Source of the DNA: Actinomycetota bacterium
GTDB taxonomy: Bacteria > Actinomycetota > Actinomycetes > Actinomycetales > Microbacteriaceae
Reading direction: 5' to 3'
NCBI GenBank assembly: GCA_009702405.1
Contig: WLIC01000032.1
Span: forward strand, 1-6,955
DNA: 6,955 bases
Position 1 is the first letter of the stretch. Every line of letters starts with the position of its first letter. The notes beneath the pieces are model-generated. The model worked only from the letters and a program-made list of their open reading frames with translations. It did not search any database and was not told the origin of the DNA. The position numbers were made by a program, and so were the translations under genes. Of the stretch, positions 1-4,994 are shown in pieces.

Positions 1-517
1 AGCGATCATCAAAGGTAACCCAAGAGGTGAAGACGTTTTAGTCCGCATGCACTCTGAATGTATTACCGGTGAAGCTTTTGGTTCTCTTAAGTGTGAGTGC
101 GGTCCTCAGTTGCAATATGCCTTAGACATGATTGAAGCTGACCCTAAGGGTGGAATTGTTATTTACCTTAGAGGTCAGGAAGGTCGAGGTATCGGTCTAC
201 TAAACAAACTCAAAGCATATGGCTTGCAAGAGCAAGGCCTTGACACTGTTGAAGCTAATGAAGCTCTAGGACTTCCATCAGAAGCAAGAGAGTATGGTGC
301 TGCTGTTTCTATCCTTAGAGAGCTCGGCGTCAAGAGCGTTCGCCTTATGACTAACAACCCAGCTAAAGCTAACTTCCTAACCGAGGCTGGCATACCAGTG
401 AACTCTTATGTTCCTGTAATTGTTGGTGAAGCTATCGAGAACCTTGGCTACCTAGAAGCTAAGCGATCAAAGATGGGTCACCTTCTTCCACAAATCATCG
501 CCGAAATGGAGCAGTAA
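1..517 (+). CDS. ribBA: GTP cyclohydrolase II (C-terminal part, probably of bifunctional RibBA), 5' truncated
   Basis: This enzyme opens the ring of GTP to give the first pyrimidine intermediate of riboflavin synthesis, in the cytoplasm. The reading frame is open from base 2 to the TAA at 515-517, so the gene begins before the window. The zinc-binding pattern C-x10-C-x-C is present, with cysteine codons at 59-61, 92-94 and 98-100. After it come the GTP-binding stretch LRGQEGRGIGL, the block DTVEANEALG, the catalytic-type Arg (287-289), the block RLMTNNPAK and the terminal KMGHLL. The Gly in LRGQEG, absent from E. coli RibA (LRQEG), is typical of fused RibBA proteins, and actinobacteria usually carry the fused form; the RibB half itself is not visible. 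One oddity: the residue aligning with the E. coli proton-acceptor Asp126 is Glu here (281-283). The gene is directly coupled to ribH. Family assignment is secure; the fusion is inferred. Confidence 0.95.
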   Translation, partial: AIIKGNPRGEDVLVRMHSECITGEAFGSLKCECGPQLQYALDMIEADPKGGIVIYLRGQEGRGIGLLNKLKAYGLQEQGLDTVEANEALGLPSEAREYGAAVSILRELGVKSVRLMTNNPAKANFLTEAGIPVNSYVPVIVGEAIENLGYLEAKRSKMGHLLPQIIAEMEQ

Positions 518-975
518 TGGCAGGCCACGGTCCAAAACTAGTAATCGATGCAAGTGATCTAGCGGTAACGATTCTGGTTACCTCTTGGCATACCGAGATT
601 ACCGATGCACTTCTAGCTGGAGCTGAAAGAGCTCTAAAAGCAGCTGGCAACGATGTATACACAATCGTTCGTGTTCCTGGTGCCTTTGAATTACCTCTTG
701 CAGCTAAGTGGGCAGCCGAAGATGAGGCTGATGCCATCATCGCTCTCGGTGTTGTTATCCAAGGTGACACCCCTCACTTTGATTACGTCTGCGATGCAGC
801 AACCCAAGGCTTGACTCAAGTGCAGTTGGAATACGGTGTCCCAATTGGTTTTGGTCTACTCACCGTTGATAACGCTCAGCAAGCTCTCGATAGGTCCGGT
901 TTAGCGAACAGTAAAGAAGATAAAGGTGCTGAAGCCGTTGAGGCTGCTATCACTATGGCACGCCTTCGCTCATAG
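517..975 (+). CDS. ribH: 6,7-dimethyl-8-ribityllumazine synthase
   Basis: This enzyme condenses 5-amino-6-ribitylaminouracil with 3,4-dihydroxy-2-butanone 4-phosphate to form lumazine, the penultimate step of riboflavin synthesis; family members assemble as pentamers or 60-subunit shells. The 152 residues match the usual length of about 155. Visible landmarks are Trp24 in the aromatic substrate-stacking position, VPGAFELP (53-60), GVVIQGDTPHFDYV (78-91) with the catalytic-type His87, PIGFGLLT (109-116), and Arg126 in the phosphate-binding position, followed by the conserved KGAEA. The ATG at 517 shares its A with the TAA stop of the preceding gene (TAATG). It has a good ribosome binding site, GGAG at 508-511, five bases upstream and inside the preceding gene. 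This points to translational coupling, giving both riboflavin enzymes from one transcript. Gln82 replaces the more common Arg of VIRG, a minor variation. Confidence 0.97.
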   Translation: MAGHGPKLVIDASDLAVTILVTSWHTEITDALLAGAERALKAAGNDVYTIVRVPGAFELPLAAKWAAEDEADAIIALGVVIQGDTPHFDYVCDAATQGLTQVQLEYGVPIGFGLLTVDNAQQALDRSGLANSKEDKGAEAVEAAITMARLRS

Positions 976-1010
976 ACTATTGAAGTAAACCTTCAAAAGA
1001 AAAGAGCATC

Positions 1011-1385
1011 ATGGATGATTCAACCAAAGAGTTACTAATCAACATCTTTCTAGTTCTGCACCTTCTAGGTATTGCTGTCTTGCTTGCAGGCTTCTTCACA
1101 AGCATGAAAGAACTAACCAAGGGCATCAAGGTTTCAGCTGGTGTGTTGCACGGTTCTTATCTGATGCTGGCAACAGGACTAACAATGGCTGGTCTCGCCG
1201 TTGATCCAAGCAAACTAAATGCTTTTGTAATTTCTCTAAAGCTCATCGCCTTGGTATTCATCTTCTTGATTGCTTTCCGCTACCGCAAGAAAGATGTCAC
1301 ACCGGTTTGGGCTGTGCCAACTATCTTCCTGCTAACCACAATCAACATCGTGTTAGCCATCTTTGGCGGAGCAGTAGCTGAATAG
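1011..1385 (+). CDS. small four-helix integral membrane protein, function unknown
   Basis: I do not recognise the family. The 124 residues form four hydrophobic segments at roughly 10-30, 43-63, 70-90 and 99-119, separated by short basic loops (SMKELTKGIK, FRYRKKD), with no cleavable signal peptide. His17 in helix 1 and His47 near the start of helix 2 give a layout loosely like small four-helix haem or copper membrane proteins (CopD/SirB/DUF2269 style), but this resemblance is weak and should not be taken as function. The start at 1011 follows a purine-rich AAAGAG (1001-1006), a modest ribosome binding site. The 35-base gap after ribH shows no convincing promoter, so it is probably read with the riboflavin genes. 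A link to flavin or haem chemistry is only a guess from position. It ends 3 bases before the stop codon of the convergent permease gene. Confidence 0.8.
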   Translation: MDDSTKELLINIFLVLHLLGIAVLLAGFFTSMKELTKGIKVSAGVLHGSYLMLATGLTMAGLAVDPSKLNAFVISLKLIALVFIFLIAFRYRKKDVTPVWAVPTIFLLTTINIVLAIFGGAVAE

Positions 1386-1388
1386 TCT

Positions 1389-2234
1389 TTAGCGCAAGAA
1401 CAGTGCTGTTAGTCGGCGGGTTGTGAAAAACAGCCCGCCGATTATCATTGCTACGAAGTATGCGATGTGTCCAAGCATTGAGATGTTCAAGATGCCCAAA
1501 GTCAGCCCTCTAATAAGTTCAATAGCTTGCCATAGTGGCATTGCTTGAATAAACCATTGAACGAACTGAGGATAAATACTTAGTGGGTAGAAAGTTCCTG
1601 AGAATAGGAACATCGGTAACATCACTAACTGAATCCATTGCATCTGCTGATGGTTCTTTAGATAACTTGTTACTCCCATACCAACAGAGGCAAAACCAAA
1701 GGCAATCAACACAGCTGCAGGTATTGCAAGTAATCCCCATAGCGATGGAACAAGACCCATCGAGGCAACGACCGCCATGAATCCAATTGCATAAGCCAAA
1801 CCTCTAAGCAAGGCCCAGCTGATTTCACCTAGAGCAACATCCAAAGTTCCCATAGATGTTGAGAGCATGCCGTTATAGATCTTGCCGAAGTGCATCTTGA
1901 AGAACACGTTCCAGGTTGAGTCATAGATAGCACCGTTCATCGCAGATGTTGCTAGTAGTGCTGGAGCAATGTATTGAGCATAGGTAATTGGATTACCGTT
2001 GCCATCGGTTGAACCAGTGATGAACTGACCAATGCCATAGCCAAACGCTAGAAGATAGATAACTGGTTCAACAAAGCCTGAGGCAACAACCATCCAGGTT
2101 GAAGACTTTAGAGCGTAGTATCCACGCTCAAGAACAACTCTTGATCTTCCCGAATAGACGCCAGCGCCGACTCTGTTACTTCTACGTTCAGCAATAGCTA
2201 TAGCTGTGTCAACTGTTGTGTTAATCAAACTCAT
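1389..2234 (-). CDS. ABC-2 type (NodJ-like) export permease, second subunit
   Basis: This is a membrane subunit of an ABC exporter of the ABC-2/NodJ/DrrB class, partner of the ATPase two genes upstream. With the start at 2234 it has 281 residues and about six membrane segments (roughly 48-70, 86-104, 138-158, 164-188, 200-216 and 251-270), matching the family length of 250-290. The family hallmark FLFSGTFYPLS (209-219) is followed by the PLWQAIELIRGLTLG block (233-247) seen in NodJ-type permeases. An in-frame ATG 12 codons earlier (2270) would add residues that overlap the preceding gene by 40 bases. I prefer 2234 because it forms a classic ATGA overlap with the preceding stop codon and has an AGAAGG ribosome binding site eight bases upstream. 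It is a diverged paralogue of its neighbour, which suggests a heterodimeric channel. The exported substrate is unknown. Confidence 0.9.
   Translation of the reverse strand: MSLINTTVDTAIAIAERRSNRVGAGVYSGRSRVVLERGYYALKSSTWMVVASGFVEPVIYLLAFGYGIGQFITGSTDGNGNPITYAQYIAPALLATSAMNGAIYDSTWNVFFKMHFGKIYNGMLSTSMGTLDVALGEISWALLRGLAYAIGFMAVVASMGLVPSLWGLLAIPAAVLIAFGFASVGMGVTSYLKNHQQMQWIQLVMLPMFLFSGTFYPLSIYPQFVQWFIQAMPLWQAIELIRGLTLGILNISMLGHIAYFVAMIIGGLFFTTRRLTALFLR
1413..1441 (+). terminator. GC-rich hairpin, possible terminator of the + strand riboflavin-side transcript
   Basis: TCGGCGGG (1413-1420) and CCCGCCGA (1434-1441) form a perfect 8-bp stem around a 13-base loop, starting 28 bases after the stop codon at 1385. 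Seven of the eight pairs are G-C, far above the local base composition. On the + strand the stem is followed by ATTATCATT, moderately T-rich but not a true T-run. The whole structure lies within the last codons of the convergent permease gene (the IGGLFFTTRR region), so it also has to satisfy coding constraints there. A terminator role is an inference; actinobacterial terminators often lack a strong U tail. Confidence 0.45.
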
Positions 2235-3091
2235 TTTGACAACCTTCTTTGGAAGACACGATGAGCCCAACTAAAGCCAACGATTGCCATAGCGAGCATC
2301 AAAGCCCAATGCAGGATAAGTAGCCAAGGCTCAATTGGCATGCCATAGGACATTGCTCTACCGAGGTTGGTGGCATGCCATTGCGGAGAAATCCAACCAA
2401 TCCACTGCAAGTAAATAGGCATTGAGGTAATTGGGTAGAAAGTTCCAGAGAACATAAACATCGGTGTGATCACGAATCTGCCAACTAATGCAAACATACC
2501 GTCATCGTCATCTTTGATGCTTGCTGAGAAAGCAAGCATGATGGCAGAAAAACCAAGGCCAGCAGCAGAGGAGACGAGCAACAGAATAGGAACGGATTGC
2601 CAGCTGATAGCTCCAAATGCCAGTAAGCAAAGTTCATATAGGAACACTTGCAAAACACATCTAGCCATCGCAGCTAGCATCACACCGTTGGCAATCTGCT
2701 TACCGGTGATAGCTGTGGCATTCATTGAGAAGAAGGTTCTATCCCAAACAAAACCTTCCATGGTTGGCCAGGTCACTTCATCCATAGCACCTTGAATACC
2801 AGCAGTTGCAAGTAATGCAGGAGCTAAGAAGGTTAGGTAACTAACCCCATCAATAGCATTTGGACCAAGCGATGAATCAACTAGAGATCCGATACCAATA
2901 CCGATAGATAGTAAGTAAAGGGTTGGGTTTCCCAAACCAAAGGCAATGATGGAATGCCACCACTTGAGCATGTTCTTGATGCGGTTCTCCGCAACATATA
3001 GAGAACCACGTCTGATGCTTTTCTGCGGGTCAACAATTGTTGCTGCCCCAGTCCAGGTCATCTTCGGTTCGTTAGCAATATCGATAGACAT
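2231..3091 (-). CDS. ABC-2 type (NodJ-like) export permease, first subunit
   Basis: This is the other membrane subunit of the same ABC exporter. It has 286 residues: a polar N-terminus of about 45 residues, then about six hydrophobic segments (roughly 47-69, 84-100, 130-160, 166-190, 200-218 and 254-275). It shares landmarks with the downstream permease: a YLLSIGIGIG-type first helix, APALLAT (90-96) and FMFSGTFYP (212-220). The two are paralogues, but diverged enough that they probably have distinct positions in a heterodimer. An unusual acidic run, KDDDDG (193-198), sits between segments 4 and 5. The start is an ATG that shares one base with the TAA of the ATPase gene (TAATG); no strong ribosome binding site precedes it, so translation probably depends on reinitiation after the ATPase. 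The stop overlaps the next start by ATGA. Substrate unknown. Confidence 0.9.
   Translation of the reverse strand: MSIDIANEPKMTWTGAATIVDPQKSIRRGSLYVAENRIKNMLKWWHSIIAFGLGNPTLYLLSIGIGIGSLVDSSLGPNAIDGVSYLTFLAPALLATAGIQGAMDEVTWPTMEGFVWDRTFFSMNATAITGKQIANGVMLAAMARCVLQVFLYELCLLAFGAISWQSVPILLLVSSAAGLGFSAIMLAFSASIKDDDDGMFALVGRFVITPMFMFSGTFYPITSMPIYLQWIGWISPQWHATNLGRAMSYGMPIEPWLLILHWALMLAMAIVGFSWAHRVFQRRLSK
2243..2248 (-). promoter_or_regulatory. ribosome binding site deciding the start at 2234
   Basis: On the minus strand this reads AGAAGG, eight bases before the ATG at 2234. It lies inside the end of the preceding permease gene. Together with the ATGA stop/start overlap it favours the 2234 start over the longer in-frame ATG at 2270. 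Confidence 0.7.
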
Positions 3092-4080
3092 TACTCAACC
3101 AATGTTCTTCCAGTTAAACGAAGGAATACGTCTTCCAAAGAAGATCTTCTAACTAGAGATGTGACAGGGTGCAAACCTTTCTTCACAATTTGCTCTAGAC
3201 ACTTCTCACCGTTTTCTGCATAGACCAAAATACGGTCAGGCAAAACTTCAAGTCTTGTTCCAATGCCTTTGAGTTCCTTAGCTACCTGAGCATTGTTTTC
3301 ACTACCAAAGCGAACTTCCAGAACTTCCTTAGAGGAATACTTTTTGATTAGTTCTGCAGGAGATCCTTCAGCCATGATCTTGCCTTTATCCATAACCATC
3401 AAACGATCACAGAGTTGTTCAGCTTCATCCATGTAATGGGTGGTGATAACCAAGGTGACACCCTGTTCTTTTAGGCGGAACAATCTATCCCAGAGGATGT
3501 GTCTAGCTTGTGGGTCTAAACCTGTGGTTGGTTCATCCAACATCAGAATCTCTGGTTCATTAACCAGACCTCGAGCAATGGTAAGCCTGCGCTTCATACC
3601 GCCGGAGAGCTCTTCAGTCTTGCTGTTTCGCTTTTCAGTTAGCTGAGCGAATTCCAGAAGTTCTTCAATCTTTACCTTCAACCATTTGCGAGGTAAACCA
3701 AAGTAACGACCATAAACCATTAGGTTTTCCCAAACCTTGAGTTCACGATCCAAGTTATCTTGCTGCGGAACAACACCTAAGTGAGCTCTAATCTCAGGAC
3801 CCTTAGAGTTAGGGTCTTTACCTAAAATGGTGAGCTCGCCACCACTTCTCTGGCTGGTGGCAGCAATCATCTTCATGGTGGTTGATTTACCTGCACCATT
3901 AGGCCCTAGCAGACCAAAGGATTCACCTCGACGAACAGTGAAATCGATACTATCTACAGCTTTGAAATCACCATAGGTTTTGGTCAAGCCCTTGGCAATG
4001 ATCATTGCCTCTGCTTCGGTCTTCTTAGTAGCCACAGCTCTGTGTCTTTCTTTTAGATTCTTGTGCACTTTCGTAAGCAC
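3091..4080 (-). CDS. ABC transporter ATPase, NodI/DrrA type
   Basis: This cytoplasmic ATP-hydrolysing subunit powers the two ABC-2 permeases encoded after it. Numbering from the GTG at 4080 (329 residues): Walker A GPNGAGKST (59-67), Q-loop Gln106/107 in VVPQQDNLD, ABC signature LSGGM (158-162), Walker B ILMLDE (178-183) with catalytic Glu183, D-loop around GLDPQ, and switch His215 in TTHYMDEAEQLCDR. The run ENLMVYGRYFG with LDPQARHILW is characteristic of NodI/DrrA-type exporters. The C-terminal ~90 residues are the usual accessory domain, ending in LEDVFLRLTGRTL. All catalytic residues are intact. The start is uncertain. GTG 4080 lies 8 bases past a possible -10 (TAGACT), which would make the message leaderless. 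GTG 4035 and ATG 4005 are alternatives, and the ATG fits the usual family N-terminus best. Known relatives export lipo-oligosaccharides or drugs; the substrate here cannot be told. Confidence 0.93.
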   Translation of the reverse strand: MLTKVHKNLKERHRAVATKKTEAEAMIIAKGLTKTYGDFKAVDSIDFTVRRGESFGLLGPNGAGKSTTMKMIAATSQRSGGELTILGKDPNSKGPEIRAHLGVVPQQDNLDRELKVWENLMVYGRYFGLPRKWLKVKIEELLEFAQLTEKRNSKTEELSGGMKRRLTIARGLVNEPEILMLDEPTTGLDPQARHILWDRLFRLKEQGVTLVITTHYMDEAEQLCDRLMVMDKGKIMAEGSPAELIKKYSSKEVLEVRFGSENNAQVAKELKGIGTRLEVLPDRILVYAENGEKCLEQIVKKGLHPVTSLVRRSSLEDVFLRLTGRTLVE

Positions 4081-4121
4081 AGCCTTAAAGTCTATAAAAG
4101 GTTAGTGATATCCTTGAGCAT
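4081..4121. promoter_or_regulatory. divergent promoter region between the ABC-2 operon and the methyltransferase-exporter pair
   Basis: Only 41 bases separate the outermost start codons of two divergent transcription units, so both promoters must lie here or reach into the coding ends. On the + strand TATAAA (4093-4098) is a 5-of-6 match to a -10 box. On the - strand TAGACT (4094-4089) fits the TAnnnT pattern and lies 8 bases before the GTG at 4080. The two candidate boxes share bases, so RNA polymerase could not occupy both at once. I see no convincing -35 on either strand and no strong ribosome binding site before the ATG at 4122. The location is secure; the individual boxes are tentative. 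Confidence 0.5.
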
Positions 4122-4991
4122 ATGACCCCTGCCGAGCGCGACAAGGTTCGCCCTGGTAATCGCAGGGTGACTGGTAAAGAACAGTTCTATACCCCTAAAG
4201 AGCTTGCTCAAAACCTTTCAAATAAGGTCGCTCAGGTTATCGGCGGTCTAACTAATAGAACAGTTATAGAACCTGCTGGAGGCACTGGCTCATTTGTGAG
4301 AGCCGCCAAAGAACTAGGGGCAAAGAAAGTACTGAGTTTCGACATCGAGCCAAAAGCCGATGGAGTCATCCTTGCTGATTTCCTAACCAGCGAAATCAAA
4401 GGGGTAACCGATGCGGTTACCATCTCTAATCCACCGTTTGGTAGGAACAACTCGCTAAGCATTCCCTTTTTCAATAAAGCAGCTAAGAACAGCGAATACA
4501 TTGCCTTCATTGTTCCTAGAAGTTGGCGCAAATGGTCTGTGATTAACAGATTGGATAGAAACTTTCATCTGATTCATGATGAGGATCTAGCCATTGATTA
4601 TGTTGATGAAACCGGTGAGATGCTTTGGCAAAAAGCCAGACTCAATACTTGCTTCCAGATTTGGCAAAGACGAGATACCCCAAGGGAGTTATTCAAAGTA
4701 AAAGACTTTGGGTTGATAACTAAGGTATCCCCCCAGGAAGCTGATGTTGCCCTAACTGTTTTTGGCTATAGCTGTGGGAAGGTTCGAACTGAATTTGACC
4801 GCATTCCTAACAGCACGGTCATGTTTCTAAAGCTCAATGACAGCAGGGTTCTTGCAGCCCTGAATAGAGTTGATTTCAGTAGGTTTTATAAGAACACCGC
4901 ATACACAGAGGCACTATCGCTTCAGGAGATTAGGTATCTACTTAATCAGGAAATCCTTGGCGATCCAGGACTCGAAAAGCAAGAAGGATAA
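4122..4991 (+). CDS. solitary SAM-dependent methyltransferase of the N6-adenine DNA (NPPF) type
   Basis: The protein of 289 residues has the motif set of amino-methyltransferases that modify adenine in DNA. QFYTP (21-25) is motif X; EPAGGTGSF (50-58) is the SAM-binding motif I; Asp74 in LSFDIEP is motif II; Asp86 in ADFL is motif III; and NPPFG (103-107) is the catalytic motif IV. The motif order X-I-IV places target recognition, if any, in the C-terminal ~150 residues. The N-terminus is strongly basic. Motif I carries Gly-Gly where Ala/Cys-Gly is commoner (PSAGTG, PACGTG). No restriction endonuclease or specificity gene is adjacent, so it is either an orphan DNA methyltransferase or acts on RNA or protein, since NPPF/NPPY motifs also occur in those enzymes. 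It is tightly linked to the downstream ABC exporter. Codon use looks like that of its neighbours, so there is no obvious sign of recent transfer. Class is fairly secure; target unknown. Confidence 0.8.
   Translation: MTPAERDKVRPGNRRVTGKEQFYTPKELAQNLSNKVAQVIGGLTNRTVIEPAGGTGSFVRAAKELGAKKVLSFDIEPKADGVILADFLTSEIKGVTDAVTISNPPFGRNNSLSIPFFNKAAKNSEYIAFIVPRSWRKWSVINRLDRNFHLIHDEDLAIDYVDETGEMLWQKARLNTCFQIWQRRDTPRELFKVKDFGLITKVSPQEADVALTVFGYSCGKVRTEFDRIPNSTVMFLKLNDSRVLAALNRVDFSRFYKNTAYTEALSLQEIRYLLNQEILGDPGLEKQEG
4982..4988 (+). promoter_or_regulatory. strong ribosome binding site of the ABC exporter, inside the methyltransferase gene end
   Basis: AGAAGGA is a full Shine-Dalgarno match, six bases before the ATG at 4995, and it overlaps the last codons of the methyltransferase. 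Ribosomes finishing that gene pass directly over it. This supports both the 4995 start and co-expression of the two genes. Confidence 0.8.
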
Positions 4992-4994
4992 CGA

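Noticed and set aside
1..975. FMN riboswitch controlling the riboflavin genes
   Set aside because: The upstream leader of the riboflavin operon is outside the window, and nothing in the coding region or the ribA-ribH junction resembles the aptamer.
980..996. TTGAAG/CTTCAA inverted repeat (6-bp stem, 5-base loop) between ribH and the small membrane gene
   Set aside because: The stem is short and mostly A-T with no T-run after it; a repeat of this kind is expected by chance, so no terminator or attenuator is called.
2235..2270. N-terminal extension of the second permease from the ATG at 2270
   Set aside because: It would overlap the preceding gene by 40 bases, and the extra residues (including a Cys and basic stretch) look like read-through of the other frame. 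The ATG at 2234 has both the ATGA junction and a good ribosome binding site.
2466..2795. Open frame of 109 codons on the plus strand opposite the first permease
   Set aside because: It is fully contained in the antisense of a gene with clear family motifs and operon overlaps, with no promoter or ribosome binding site of its own.
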